The notes beneath the pieces were generated by a model. The model had not been told where the DNA came from. It was given only the letters and a program-made list of their open reading frames with translations, and did not search any database. A program made the translations under genes and the position numbers. Positions 47,551 through 61,550 of a DNA stretch of 64,000 bases are shown piece after piece. Origin of the DNA: Coenobita brevimanus. Its lineage: Eukaryota; Arthropoda; Malacostraca; Decapoda; Coenobitidae. The stretch covers positions 22,972,603 through 23,036,602 of the forward strand of contig CM064655.1 of the NCBI GenBank assembly GCA_032717465.1. Direction: 5' to 3'. Positions within the stretch are counted from its first letter, which is position 1. The number at the start of each line of letters is the position of its first letter.

Positions 47551-47700
47551 GTAACAATAATAATAATAATAATAATAATAATTGTGCTAGTAATAGTAGT
47601 AGTAGTAGCAGCAGTAGTAGTAGTCGTAGTAGTAGTAGCAGTATTATTATTATTATTAGTAGTAGTAGTAGTAGTAGTAGTAATTATTATCATTTTCTCC
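47455..47700. repeat. AAT, AGT and ATT microsatellites
   Basis: A GGA patch, then AAT (about 47508-47582), AGT/GTAGCA (about 47585-47640), ATT, and AGT (about 47657-47682). Confidence 0.9.
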
Positions 47701-48601
47701 ACTCTCATTATCTTTCTTAACTCTTTCATCGATGGAAGTACACAGATGTCTGCTTGTTAACTATCAGGCTATTTTCTCGGGCTTAGAGGTATCACTGCAG
47801 CATGGGGATGAGGTATGGGAGGGGGGAGGAGGCAGGGGGATGAGGATAGGGTGGGGAAGGGAGGAGGAGGGGGGAAATTTCGATTATAAACTGACAGCTG
47901 ACAGACGGACGGAAAAACAATAAATTTTACGAGAATTGTTAAATGCAAACACAATATACACAGATGGTTATGGATAGGCTTGTAAGGTGGAGTCAGGATT
48001 CCCGGGGCTTGAAGCTGAAGTGAATGATTGCCTGACCCATTTCACGGAGCCATTTCACTAAGTTTTTGATATATAGTATTTGTTTTAATCTGAGGAAGGT
48101 CCCTACTCCTTCCAGCTCAGTTAATGGACTGTTATTCCCTCTTTCGTTCTTCTTTTTTCTAGAGCCTACCTTACGCTGATGATGATGATGATGATGATGA
48201 TAACTTGGGACAGCGCACCAAACCAGCCTGATATTATACCTAATAGTCTGTATTACGATTGATATCATGCTTCCCTCGCAAATACACGCACATTTCAAGT
48301 CCGACTCATTTCCTTCTATAATTTAAGACGTGTTTGATGACAGACAGAGACGTAAGAGAAAAATAAGGAGAATGTTTGTGTATTTTAACTGAATTTCGAT
48401 GAGAGAGAGAGAGAGAGAGAGCACAACAGGTCTCAACGCTCATTCATTCTAAGCCTACTTTGATTTGAAACTGGCAGCTGACAGACAGACAAAAATGAAT
48501 GAAATAACAAGATAATGAGAACAGGGAGAGAGTATCCTAACTGTTTGCTGGAGGATAACTTTCATACTAATACTGATTTTAGGATTGCAAGCGACCTTTT
48601 A

Positions 48602-48604
<3 letters not shown>
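47701..48604. other. Unassigned, with G-rich, GAT and GA patches
   Basis: G-rich at about 47805-47880. GAT run at about 48177-48200. GA run at about 48401-48421. No gene. Confidence 0.5.
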
Positions 48605-48645
<41 letters not shown>

Positions 48646-48653
48646 TCAGTCGA

Positions 48654-48688
<35 letters not shown>

Positions 48689-48692
48689 TATG
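48605..48692. repeat. AGT and AAT microsatellites
   Basis: AGT run at about 48606-48645 and AAT run at about 48656-48690. Confidence 0.92.
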
Positions 48693-49412
48693 ATAATAAT
48701 AACAATAATCACAAAATGAATATAAAGTGTGGTTTAAGAACAAGTCAAATAAAGATATCGTTTAAGAGACTACTGAAGACTTACCAATAAGGATTTGCAT
48801 AAACTATGCAGCAAAAGTCTGCCTCACTTGTATTTAAAACCGAGGAAAGAAACAAAAAATAAAATAAAAATAAAATAATAAAAATGCGTTCTTAGTGAGA
48901 CAATTAGTCCAGTTCGATATAATCCTAATTTTTTCTTTGACCAAGCTGAGTATCGTATTAAGAACATTTTTTTTTTTCTTAACCCTTTTACAATGAGGGG
49001 GTGTCTTACGCTGAAAAATTGTATGGAAATAAGAAGAAAATTAAAATCACTGTACTGATGGAGTTGATAAGGGATTGCCTATAATGGCGAAACATACAAA
49101 TTCATCTATTATAATTCTATCTCAGCACCATCTATAATTTGGGGAAAAATATTGACAGACAGAAAGGAAATAAAATTATCAAAGAAAAATACATACAAAT
49201 AAATAAATAACTAAATAAATGAATAAATAGGTTTAATGGGAGAGAACCAAGCCAATCCCATGTTCACTAACCACCTTGATTAATCTTACAAATACATGTG
49301 GTAACGGAGTCTGTTTATAACCTACTGAGCAACCATCTGGCAGTAGCATGAAAAAATAGAAAAAAAATTAAAAGAGTCGCCGTCCTGAAGGAGTTAATGG
49401 CGAATGGTTTTA

Positions 49413-49417
<5 letters not shown>
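48693..49417. other. Unassigned AT-rich sequence
   Basis: AATA words near 49196-49230. Nothing recognised. Confidence 0.5.
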
Positions 49418-49449
<32 letters not shown>

Positions 49450-49512
49450 TGTGTAATATATTAGTTCTTGAAAAGTCTGGATCAATTTTGTTAATAATCT
49501 AGAAAAGTTCAA

Positions 49513-49545
<33 letters not shown>
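49418..49545. repeat. GT run facing a CA run across a ~60-bp spacer
   Basis: GT at about 49418-49455 and CA at about 49515-49545 are reverse complements and could pair as a hairpin or cruciform. Confidence 0.88.
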
Positions 49546-49548
<3 letters not shown>

Positions 49549-51718
49549 GAAAGCTGCGTTTAACATGAGCGCAGGAATCCCGTCCGCTATCGTCCTACTC
49601 ACGCTGTTGGGCATTCAGATTACCTTATTACTGCCCAGGTTAAGTGCCCCTCATTAATACCACCCTAATTACTTATTCTGAGTCACTCCCTCGAACGCTT
49701 GGACTCACAAATCAGTCATTATTAACCCACCCCGTCCCGTCGACGTATGGGTACGTTGCAACGATTTGCATTTGCCAGTCCCGGCGACGTACCAGTATGT
49801 CGTGCAATTGCAAGGTCCCTAATTTGCACAAATTTCAATTTTGCGCGTGATTTTTCGTATGTATACACGGGACACCTTCCTCTATTCCTCTACAAGATGC
49901 CAAGCAGGGACAATGCCTTACACCGCATAACCTCCACCCTCCCCCCCTCACGCCATTGTCTTGGCAAAGGACCTGTTACCAGTGACCTGGCTAGTAAAGA
50001 TATTTAGGGCCAGAGTGATTCCCCAATCGATGACAATGTGGAGGACAATGTTTACATAGCATTAGAAGAAGAAACAGCCAGAAATAATGATCAGGTAATG
50101 TGGGAATAAAAGGTCAGGTATGGTGATTAATTAGTGAGTGAAACAATGCTTATAATGCCTTTATTACTGCTTGAAAACCAATATACTCTCATACTACATA
50201 TACATTCGTACCAAGTAAATAAATAAATACCGTTTATGAGTGGATAAAATAGTTACCCTCCCATAGAACTCGTTTTGTTTGGTGCCAGCATGTTAGAAAA
50301 CCCAGTCAGGTAAGGAGGAACTCCTACCTGGATTGGGTATTTTAAACCTCAGGTGAGCGATTTCTCTATGAATTTTCGATGTTTCTCACCAAAAGCGAAG
50401 GTTTTAGCCACAATTTTTTTTTTTGAAAATACCTCGGGACTGGGGGATGTCGGAGGTGCAGAAAACCTCGGGACGTGATGGGTTAAGAGTCCAAATTAAG
50501 CGCTTAACCCCTTCACTCCCATGACTCATTATTTTTGCTACCAGACGATTTTATTCAGCTTGAGAGAGACTTTTCCACCTGGAGGGTTAAATAAAACCTT
50601 CACCAACCCCTCCAGTAAAAGTGACCTCTCATAAGATGACAAAAATCGTCTGGAAGTAGCAAGGGAATGTCAGGTGATTCAAGGGGCACCACCTGTCTGA
50701 ATACATCTGATTTCTTATTATTAGCTCCAGACGATTTTCTTAAATTCAGGAGAGAGACTGTGAACACGAGAAATTAGATGCAGCCGTCACTAACCCATTC
50801 ATTTTTAGGGACTCTACTGTGCTAAATGGAACTGAACGAAAATAGCAGGAAACTACTACAATACGACGTCAGATTCAAGCAGATATTTTGCCCATCACTC
50901 GTGGTTCTCGGATTACTAGTTCGATAAAATAAAACAAAAATATAGTAAAAACGATTGCCTTCGAACCAGCGGCCATAAACTAACTCATATGCATAATCAT
51001 TAAATCCACCTTCTCCTTGATTAAATAATAACTAGTGTAGGATCTCTGCTTTACTATTATTTCTCCTTTATTTTATATATTTTCTCTTTTTTTGTATCTG
51101 CTATTTGTGTCTAGTTTTTTCCTCTCTCTCATTATGCTAACTCTGTCCGATTACATCTATCACTGAAAGTGGGAGGAGGTTACTTCTTCTTGTTCTTCTT
51201 CGTCTTCTTTTCTTCTCATTCTTCTTCTTCCTCCTCCTCTTCTTCTTCTTCTTCACAACCCCACCAGTCTCACACACTCAAACGTAGTCAACTTTTTACT
51301 TTCAATTCACTTCCATGCATTTCTCTTTAGACTGCATGACCTTTCCTCAGCTATTTAACATTCTCTATTAAGCAACTCATAGTTCATTCAACGGAAGGAG
51401 GAATTTTGCCTCATTTTATTTTCTATATACAGAGGAGGATGCTCACGTTAGGAAGGATTTTAGCAGTGAAGGGTTTATTAAGGTCTATATTTAACCTCTC
51501 CCGATCGAGAAGTCTCCCCTAATCTAAGTAACATGGTATGGATAATGACCGGAATAAATAAGAAAAAAAATAGCGTCCAGACAGGCGTTAATTATCGACA
51601 CATCTTGCACAAAATGACACACAAGAGAGCATAAAGGACCAACGTGTAGAGATACCCACACGCAGAAATATATTGTAAAGCAGAGGGATGGGTGAGCTTC
51701 CTAAACCCACAAGATACT
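49546..51718. other. Unassigned, containing three copies of the AGACGATTTT-type motif
   Basis: Motif copies near 50540, 50642 (reverse) and 50725. A CTT-rich patch at about 51185-51255. No gene recognised. Confidence 0.5.
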
Positions 51719-52433
51719 GTTTTTTTTTTTTTTTTTTTTTTTTTTTAATGCGATGGTCAGTAGAGATTTTGGGTCTGGCGCCTGCATTCCTATTGGCTGT
51801 CTGTAAATCTCATTATATTAATCTATTCCTTGTCAACAAAAACACTTGGTATACATTAATTTTATCTGTCTGACTAATTGCTAATGTTGGATTTTGTGAG
51901 GGGTGACCAAGACAAAGATCCTCCAGGTATTTGTATCCCTATTAGTAATAAATCTTTCTCTCTGGACTCATCTCCCCTTCTTTCCTGTATTCCCCATTTC
52001 GTTCTCAGCGACTTATTTTGCTAACTACAGTCTCGCACACCGTTCTCCATATACACCCACACCACATCACATCATCTCGCCCTTGACCTGCTTCTTCTAA
52101 CCTCACAGTCTTACACCCCTCCCTCACACACTCCCCCATTGTCTCGCTCTCGGTCCTCCTCTTCTTCCTCTCCTAACATCCCTTCCCCCATACACTTCCC
52201 TCCCCCAAAACACCTGCAATATCGCCTCTCTAACAAACTAGCAATCACCTATATCCCCCACCCTCTCACTTACGTACCCCCCACCCACTCACTCACGTAC
52301 CCCCCACCCACTTAAAATGCACAGCCAAGAACAACAGCCAGACATCACACGTGAGCATCTTCATTGGATAATTATGCGCTTGGTTGTGACTGAATATAAA
52401 CGGATCGACATCGACCGACGACAGGAGGGGAAA
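51719..52433. other. Poly-T, then unassigned C-rich DNA
   Basis: Poly-T at about 51720-51746. A CTCACTYACGTACCCCCCACC segment is nearly duplicated at about 52263-52310. Confidence 0.55.
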
Positions 52434-52450
52434 AGAGAGAGAGAGAGAGA

Positions 52451-52488
<38 letters not shown>
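52434..52488. repeat. GA and GT microsatellites
   Basis: GA run to about 52449, then GT from about 52452. Confidence 0.9.
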
Positions 52489-52492
<4 letters not shown>

Positions 52493-53556
52493 AAGATGAG
52501 GTAGGTGGAAAACCAGGTGGAAAGGAAATTTAAGGAGAAAAAAAGCCTTTCAGAGTCAAGCACTCCGAGGTGGTTTTGCAATTCTGATATGGGAGGGAGG
52601 GAGGAAGGGCAGGTGGGAATGGAAAGGAAGGGGGAGAGGGATGGTCAAGAGGGAGGGGGAGAGTGAGTAAGAAAGAGGGAGGGGACTGAGGGAAAGGAAG
52701 GGAGGGGCAATGCAAGGCAGGGTAGGGTCAAAGGCTATACCGATTAATGACCCTAACCTTCTTTATCACAGTAATAGGATTCAGTTTCCAGCCTGAAAAG
52801 TCATTTTACTGATGGCTAGCGTTCGAGAGGCTATTCCTAATCCAAATGAAATCATCCTGTGGTAACCAGAATCCGTCCCCCTGTTCGTCGTCATATCCTG
52901 CACTGCTCTATCAAGAAAGCTGAAAACTAGGACTAGGGTATTCAGGCTAGACATTTTAGGTGAGGGTAACCTGTTACTCGCCCCTAAGTGGCAATATGTG
53001 AAGCAATAAACCTCAACGACCCCTCGGACTCGACACAGTAAGAGTCACGACCGGTTGGAGGGAATAAACACTAGACCACAGACATCCATTTACCAGTCAG
53101 CGCATCCAATGGTTTTCTGGTTTCACTTTAATTGTAGAGTACTCGCTTAACACTACATGGGGTGCATGGATGGTGTGTAACATCGAAATACAGACAAAAA
53201 GAAGCCGCCTGCAACGACATTTCCCCAAAATACTAGGGTTTGTACTGAACAGTCATCATCATCATCATCATTATGAAAACACTACGTATTGTACCATCAA
53301 ATCATGGGATAAACGCACACTATACGCAGACAAAAGATGATTTCCAGGCATAAGTTTTACTTATTTATACTCTTATTAATTTAAAGATCCTTAAGAGGAA
53401 TTTTATCAACGACTGCAGGAAAAAGGGAGAGTTTTAAGAGAACGTGTAAATTTCAATTAAGGTTTAGGAGAGTTTTAGGATTTTTATAGAGGTGAAGGAA
53501 GATTTTTAAAAGAACGAGTGACTGCCAAATTTAGGTTCAGGAGAGTTCATTTTTTT
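52489..53556. other. Purine-rich patch, then unassigned
   Basis: A/G-rich to about 52715, with irregular GGGAGGGAGG words. Then unique sequence with a CAT run near 53255 and poly-T near 53550. Confidence 0.5.
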
Positions 53557-54331
53557 TTTTTTTTTAATGTTTTCGGTGGTGGTGGGTGTAAGAGCGGCAA
53601 CATGAAGAAGACATCCCAGGACTGAACACTGCAAGGCTTTATTCCTCCTGCTCGGGTTCTCGTAAAGATAAGCGACTTGTGGCTGACAGCGACAGGGGGG
53701 TCGTAGTGGTGAGGTGAGGTGTGGAGGAGGCAGGGCGGGGCGGCAGTGGAGAGACAGCTGGGCGGAGAGGAGAGTGGCTGGGGACGAGACTGGAGCGATA
53801 TGTTGGATGAGTCTTAGAAGATGGGGAACTTCTCACTGGGCTTAAGTCGAGACAGGAAGAGACGCTGCAATGAGTCACCGGCAGGGAGTGGCGGTCTTAG
53901 GAGGCTCACGTAATTCAGACCACATGTGGCGGCGGCAGGGCCGGTGGTGGGGTGTGAGGGCAGATGTTGGTTCAATGCAGGTGTAGAGCTGTTGAGTTGC
54001 AAATGCAGAGAATGGCGGTGGGCAGACAGTGGGCAGAAAGTGATAAGTGGCACCGTGGAGGCAGGATTAATGATGAGTTCGGAACAGGTGTTGGGAACAG
54101 GTGAAACAGGTGTGTAGGTCGGCGATGGAGACACTTGCGGGCAGGAACAAGGTGTGTGGGTGGGGTTGGTTGAGAGGTGAGCACTGGTGAGAGAAATTGT
54201 ACACCCGGAAAGCACAGCCGGTTATTACACCACGAGAGGCACTGAGGAGGGGTGAGGCTGTGAGATGCGAGACGTCGTGTATCTGTTGGTGTCACTAAAT
54301 ATTTTAGGAGGCGGTCAGAATCTGATGGTCC
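53557..54331 (-). other. GC-rich, possible interior of a non-autonomous LTR element
   Basis: Noticeably richer in G+C than its surroundings, with GGTG-rich plus strand. It lies directly inside the primer-site-like sequence at 54332. Minus-strand open frames (for example 53814-54215) show no gag or pol motif. A minus-strand AATAAA lies near 53637. Confidence 0.3.
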
Positions 54332-54349
54332 ATCCCACCGCTTCCACCA
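54332..54349 (-). promoter_or_regulatory. Primer-binding-site-like sequence (tRNA-Leu type)
   Basis: Plus strand ATCCCACCGCTTCCACCA equals the 3' end, with CCA, of a eukaryotic tRNA-Leu(AAG) as I recall it, apart from one base. Two bases later a TGTAACTTGC begins, a typical LTR start. This fits an LTR retroelement read on the minus strand. Confidence 0.5.
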
Positions 54350-54351
54350 AA

Positions 54352-54600
54352 TGTAACTTGCAATACTTTGGTGATAGAAACTCCGTGTACAAACAGCTAG
54401 ATAAGGAGTTTATTACGAGCTCACAACAAAATCGTCTCCCCTTCTTGAGTGTCTGCTCTGAACTGACGCAGTGGCGCCGTCTTCACAGGCTTGGGGCCCT
54501 GGGAAGGCGTGCTAGGTCAGCAAGTTTAGTGGGGGCATGTATGCATTGGGGGGGGGGGCATATATACATCGGGGGTAGACATATTGTAGAGGGGGTACAA
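54352..54600 (-). repeat. Possible LTR adjoining the primer-like site
   Basis: Begins TGTAACTTGC with a minus-strand AATAAA near 54410. The far end is uncertain; a TACA near 54598 is one candidate. No partner LTR was found, so this is tentative. Confidence 0.3.
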
Positions 54601-55796
54601 ATGGACAGAGTAAAAATAAAGGAGAAACGAAGCCATACCATGAACGTATGAAGATGGAGAAAATAATTGAATATCTGTATCATTTTCATTCTTGCTTCTA
54701 TTTCTATAATAAACTTAAAAGGGAAGAAGATAAAAATTGGGGAAAAATAATAAAGGAAAACATGGGAGGGGAAGACAGAGCATGAGCATTTGAAGAAGGT
54801 AGAAGACTTATACTGGAGCCCTATTTACCTCTTAATTTATTCTTTATTTATTTTGGCTGTGTTTGTGTAGCGATGTTTGAATAAAGAAAATGTTGAAAAA
54901 TAAGGAAAAATAAAAGTAAGAAGAGGAGTAGAGAAAATAGTCTATGAATGTGTGAAGAAGCCACAAGAAACTGGATAATAAGCAGATGAAAATAAAAAAT
55001 AATAATAATAAAAGGAAACAAGAAAATACACAAGAAAATATAAGAACAGGAAGATACATCATGAAGGTGTGAATCAGGTGCTAGAAGCCAGATAATAATC
55101 AGGTGTAATCATCTCCAGACATCCCCCAAGAGCCTATTAACTTTTTGGGTGCGACCAAAAAAGAAAAGAAAAAAAGTTTTCCCTAGTAAAGAGATTCCGA
55201 AGTTGCCCCTGGAGCGACTTGAGATGACCACTTTTCCTCGGTTAATATTTTGCGTGTCAGCTTGATTGAGATGATGATGATGATGATGATAATGCGTAGT
55301 AGTAACAGTAGCAATAGTGAAGTTGTAATAATAGTGATAGGAACAATAGTAGTAACAGTAGTAGTTGTAACAATAATAATACTAGCAGCAGAAGGGGTAC
55401 TAATAATAGTTTCAACAGTAACAACACCATTACCATTACCATACACATTACCACCATTATCACCAATGCCATTAATGCCATAACCACCCACACCTCCTCT
55501 CGAAACCATTCTAAGCGACCCCCTATTTAACACTTAATGACCCTCCCACAACAATTACACCCAATTTAATGGCTAATTATAGGGTGTAAGGCGGTGTTCC
55601 TAAACAATCAGATACTAGACAATGCACTGTTATTAGCTCATATTCCAAATGGCCCCTCGGTCGTTAAGCAAGGGTGGTTTGGAGTGATTTGGTTGACACA
55701 GTTAAGATGGGGGTATATGATGATATTTTACGGGTTTGTGATAATCATTAGTGGGGTTGAATAAAAACTGGAATGACTGGTTTACGAGTCTGATTG

Positions 55797-55800
<4 letters not shown>
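54601..55800. other. Unassigned, with GAT/GTA-type repeats
   Basis: A/G-rich and AT-rich DNA. A GAT run at about 55269-55290. Imperfect AGTAGTAACA/AATAAT at about 55295-55480. No gene. Confidence 0.5.
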
Positions 55801-55841
<41 letters not shown>

Positions 55842-55867
55842 TTGGTTAACGTAAGACCTCCTCCTAC

Positions 55868-55901
<34 letters not shown>

Positions 55902-56310
55902 TCTATCGCTAGATCCATCACCACAAAAGCATCAAATCTACACTACACCAAACCAAGCCCTCTGCACCAACATCACATCAAAACCATACCACTACACACC
56001 ACATCACCACACCAAACCATACCATCACACCATTGACACCAAACCACACCATCACCACCATCACACCACCACGGACCAGACCGTAATATTCCAGTCCACA
56101 TCACCACAGCACACCAAAAGACGACCACACCACACTACACCACACCACACCCCACACCACATCATATCACCCCATCAAATCATAATCAGTAGTCTACACC
56201 ACATCAAATCACCTCACCACATCATACCACCAACACCAACTACATACCTCATCACACTGCCACACCACCACCACACCACATCACATCACACCAATCCCGC
56301 AATAACCAAT
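55801..56310. repeat. GA run, CAC/CAT runs and CACCACA-rich DNA
   Basis: GA at about 55801-55838. CACCACCAC/ATCATC at about 55867-55902. Irregular ACCACACCA words to about 56300. Confidence 0.85.
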
Positions 56311-56590
56311 GACACGGGCAGGTAGGAATCAGAACACTTGGGCATCCGGAAAAACACATCTTCCCGCGTAACCTGAAACCGCGAAAAAAAAAAAAAAAAA
56401 AAAAAAAAAAAGCAGTTCGCCAAAATGAAATTACGATGGAGATGTTGGAATTAGGCGACGAGGGCAGGGGAAGGGAAAGGAGGAAAGGGTAAGGGAGGAA
56501 AAGGGAAGGAAGAGGAGGATGAGAAAAAGGTGAACAACAAAAACCGAGAAAAACTGAAAGAAGAGAATGAGGAGGAGATCCGCATTAATT

Positions 56591-56629
<39 letters not shown>

Positions 56630-57779
56630 CAAGAGCCCATTAAGAACGCCTCCGCCACTGAACAAGAGCTGGAGGTGCTTATTTAGGTTACCATGGAAAG
56701 AAAAAAAAAAAGAAAGGTATTCATCCTCCCTGAACTCCACACCTCTTGATTCATTCTCCCAGGGCACTTTTTTTTTTTTTTTTTTTTTTTTTTTTAGTCT
56801 GTGTCGATATATTTCAGTTTAAGATTTAAGATTTAGCATCTTCATTTAACCCGGAGAAATTTCTCTGTTCTTAGTGCAAACACCTCATGGCTTCCCCCCC
56901 TCCCTCCCGCTTAGGACAGTGCTTTAAAACTGCATGGGTTAGATATAGCATTAATAAACATAATAAACGTAAAAACGAAAAACATATTACGTAAAAAAGC
57001 GTAACACCAGAAAAATTAAGTTTAAAAATGACACCTGGATTCAAAAGTTAATTCATTCACTTCTAGGACTTTTTTTTTTTTCTTGATTCCCCCTTTCTCA
57101 TAACTTTATTTTTTTTTCGTTAAGGACAGCCTTTACAAACTGGAGGATTAAACACGGCCTTTCCTTTGGCTGAATAAAATCGACTGACTAGGATAAAAAG
57201 AAGAAGAAGAAGAAGACGAAGGAGAAGAAGAAGATGAAGAAGAAGAATTCGTCGCCAGTGAACTCTCAAGGTCTTAATCTGGGTAACACGTGGGCCAGGG
57301 GAGGGTAATCGGGTACCTGCTAGCAGGTAACAGGGAACTTTCTTCTGTATTATAATTTTGCTTTTATCTTTTTTGGCACCAGGCCTCTTCTGTTCTTTCC
57401 TAAACTGTTACAAAGAATGATTTTAGCCTGTCGTCATTCATCAGAGAAGTATCTACTAAGCTGATTTTTATTTGTTTGTGCTTAACCTGAATAGAGTGAG
57501 AAACTAAAAGGGACGTGAAGAAATAATGGAATTAAAAAAACGAAACGAAGAATAAAAAAGACGTCATCACACAGAACCAATTACTGCAGTGCCTCCTTAA
57601 AAAGTGACCCACTGCTCCAAAGAAAAGCAGAAGAGAACTCTATCATTGACAACTTTGGCCGGAGAACTAGTGCCAGCAGGTGATGTGACAGGCTGCTCCT
57701 GTGGTAGGGGGCTGAATCACTGGATCTATGGAGCTGATTGGAGGCCTTGGTTGTGAACAGGAGGCCTGATTAGTTCTGC
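56311..57779. other. Unassigned, with poly-A, GA, poly-T and AAG runs
   Basis: Poly-A at about 56383-56411. Purine-rich with GA run (about 56594-56623). Poly-T at about 56768-56796. AAG run at about 57200-57246. One AGACGATTTT-type motif near 57170. No gene. Confidence 0.6.
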
Positions 57780-58120
57780 CTGTCACAGTTCCTTCCCCAC
57801 TTTATAGAGAGGCCGTAGTCGAGTTTCCAGTTCATGGTGACACCTTTTGTAAACCTGGCAGTTTTTCTCTATCAAATGAGTTAGTGCTGTGAAGAGAACG
57901 GGTAGACTGAGATGGTTTTGGCATATGGGGAGAATGTAGGACAACTCGGTGCAGGGGTGAGAGGTGTGAATGTTGAGGGTACAGTTGCGAGTGGCAGACC
58001 GGAAAAACTTGGGACAAGGTGAAAGAGGTGACCTCAGGGATAAGGGACTGATCAGAGAGGCGGTTAGAGGTCGCGCAGTTGGACACCCGCCATTAGTTGA
58101 CCAAAGCCGAGGCATGCAAG
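57780..58120 (+). pseudogene. LINE reverse-transcriptase C-terminal relic
   Basis: On the plus strand LRWFWHMGRM (about 57910) matches the RWFGH(V/M)xRM motif found after the RT domain of many LINEs. About 80 bases later come GRPEK and then GDLRDKGLIREAVRGRA in a shifted frame, matching the usual GRPxKTW...DLxxxGLxxxxAxDRxxW tail. At least one frameshift separates them, and nothing upstream is recognisable. It is older and more decayed than the LINE at 30842-33241 and in the opposite orientation. Confidence 0.6.
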
Positions 58121-59877
58121 CATGTTGGAACCTTTAAAAATGAAAGAAACGAAACTAAAGGACAGCAGTTTATGGCAAGTATTCCAAATACTGGGGTTGC
58201 CCATCTTGGGGGTTCACCTTCCAGTTTTCCTTTAGTGGGTCATCGCGATCCATGACGCAACAATGAAATGTTAAGTGAGGGTACAGCTGCCCTCTGATGG
58301 TCAACAAACATCTGGGGAAAAAACAGCACCTTATATCTCATTCACTACGAGATTTTTTAAAACGCTTCCACCAGATGATTTTCTTGCTACCACCAGACGA
58401 CGTTTTGGTCACTTTTTTTTTTTTCCTTTTTCCCTTTTTTTGCTTCTATCAAATGTTTTCTTCTTTTCTAGCTACCCCTAATAAGCTTTCTGTTCTTAGC
58501 CTTTTTCACTAACAGATGCTACTACCCAGATATCTCCCTTAATTGACACAGCTAACAGACTTTTTTCTTTTCGTCGTTCACTTATACAGTATTTTCTTTT
58601 GTATAAAAAATACACCACGAGCTTACGAGCATATTGCATTCCAGTAAGAATCCATGAAGTCCATTGTTAAATTGTAACTTGCTTGATCAGCTAAATATTG
58701 TATGGATTTAGACAACAGAACTTTTGAGAGATCCTACACTATTTGGAAAGTGATCAAACACTCCAAATGTTTCGTTTATGGTATGTACATTTTTTTTGTT
58801 TTGTTTTTTTTCAATCCCCTACTGTACATAAAACAATATACATTCTTAATTCACGATAAACACAGATTTATTTATTCACAATCTGAATTTCTGTTAATGA
58901 AAAGCAATGAATTAACATGAAATTACAAAAAATAATGAAAAAATAAATAAAACCATTGTATCTTACAGCACACTGATTTTTTTGCTTTAAGTGACAAACA
59001 TCAGAAGTAACCATAAATGTTACTACAATTACAAATCATGAAACTGAAATCGATTGTATCTGAGTTTCAAGTGCTCGTATTTACAATCGTATCCATGAAA
59101 TTATCATTTGATTGTCATCGTAATCAAGAATATTACCGCGAAATCGTAGTTGTATCGTTCATATTACTAACAGATTCGCCCAGTGTCTTAAGATACGACA
59201 GCTTCTTCTCATTTTAATCCTTCCTTTTCATTTTTCACTTTTTCCTTCTCTCCTCCTCCTCCTCCTTGGTCTTTTTCTTAATTTTCCATATTCCTTTCTC
59301 TCCTATTCCTCCTCCTTCTTCGTGTTTTTTTTTTTTTTTTCGTTTTCTTTCCAACTTCTCTTCCTCCTTCTCCTCCATTTCTTTCTCCTCCTCCTTCAAA
59401 TGGCAATGTATTTTTTATCACTAAATACACTGTTGGAGCCTCATTCATTTAGCCATTAATACAATCAGTCTGTTTTCATCCGACAGAACTGGACCACTAC
59501 CACAAATTGAACACTAAGTCGAGGCTGCGTGAAATTCGACAAGCCTAAGTTATGAGGTAGAAATGAGTCTTCTTGTAGCCAAATGGACACCCTAATTTGA
59601 CTACATCTGGCCATCACCTGAGCTGAAAGTGGCTACCGATCATTAACAGGTTGGAAAAAAAACGCGCTATAGAGTTTTTTTTTTTTTCTTTGCCACTCCC
59701 AGATACCCCCTTTATTTTTTTTTTAACTATCAACATACTTTTTGTGCACAGATTTTTTTGGTCATCACTAGATAGGTTACCCCGTTCTTTTTTTTTTTTT
59801 CTACCTTTGCTCTTTTTCTGCCACCTGTTGAGGCTTAATCTGAGTATCACCTGACGTTAAACTATTATCACGAGCTG
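58121..59877. other. Unassigned T-rich sequence
   Basis: Poly-T patches near 58408, 59320 and 59675. CTCCTC-rich at about 59245-59395. Two AGACGATTTT-type motif copies near 58368 and 58391. No gene. Confidence 0.5.
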
Positions 59878-59899
59878 ATTATCATTATTATTACTATTA

Positions 59900-59975
<76 letters not shown>

Positions 59976-60012
59976 CATCATCATTATTATCATTATCAAT
60001 ATTATTATTACT
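59878..60012. repeat. ATT microsatellite
   Basis: ATT run of about 120 bp with ATC interruptions at both ends. Confidence 0.95.
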
Positions 60013-61033
<1,021 letters not shown>

Positions 61034-61034
<1 letters not shown>

Positions 61035-61550
61035 TGGGGAAAGGGGGTAGGAAGCCGAACCTATATCAGGTGAGGTGAGAGCGTATAATGTCTAGCCATA
61101 AAGCTTAGATTCAGAGGCTGGGCTTAGATTCAGAGGCTGGGGGCGTTGTAATTAACCTGGCTGAGTATGCACGTTTGCCGGGAAAGGGCGTTGCTAAAAC
61201 TGTTCCGGGTCATTCACTTCCCGACACATCAAGATATTTGCAAAAGCACTTCCTACACTCAACAAAGATAAGCGAATTAGTAAACAAGTGAAACTATCAC
61301 CGAAATTAGGGGGGTGACCACTTGTAACACTGAATTTACGAGAAACTGATAACTGAAATGAATAACGGCTGGAGATGACATATATACATACATACATATA
61401 CATAAATATGAGAATAATAAAAGAAAATGTTAGTCATCTTCCTAATTACCTGCAGTAACCTTTGTTGATTATTCTTCTCCTTATATGCTTTCCATTTGCC
61501 ATTTCTGAATTCCATTCACATCAGTTCTCAGAAGGAACGAAACTAGAGGT
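61034..61550. other. Unassigned, with a 21-bp tandem duplication
   Basis: GCTTAGATTCAGAGGCTGG occurs twice at about 61102-61141. Otherwise unrecognised. Confidence 0.6.

Noticed and set aside
58673..58690. Second LTR partner from TGTAACTTGC
   Set aside because: The ten-base match to 54352 does not extend, so it is likely chance.
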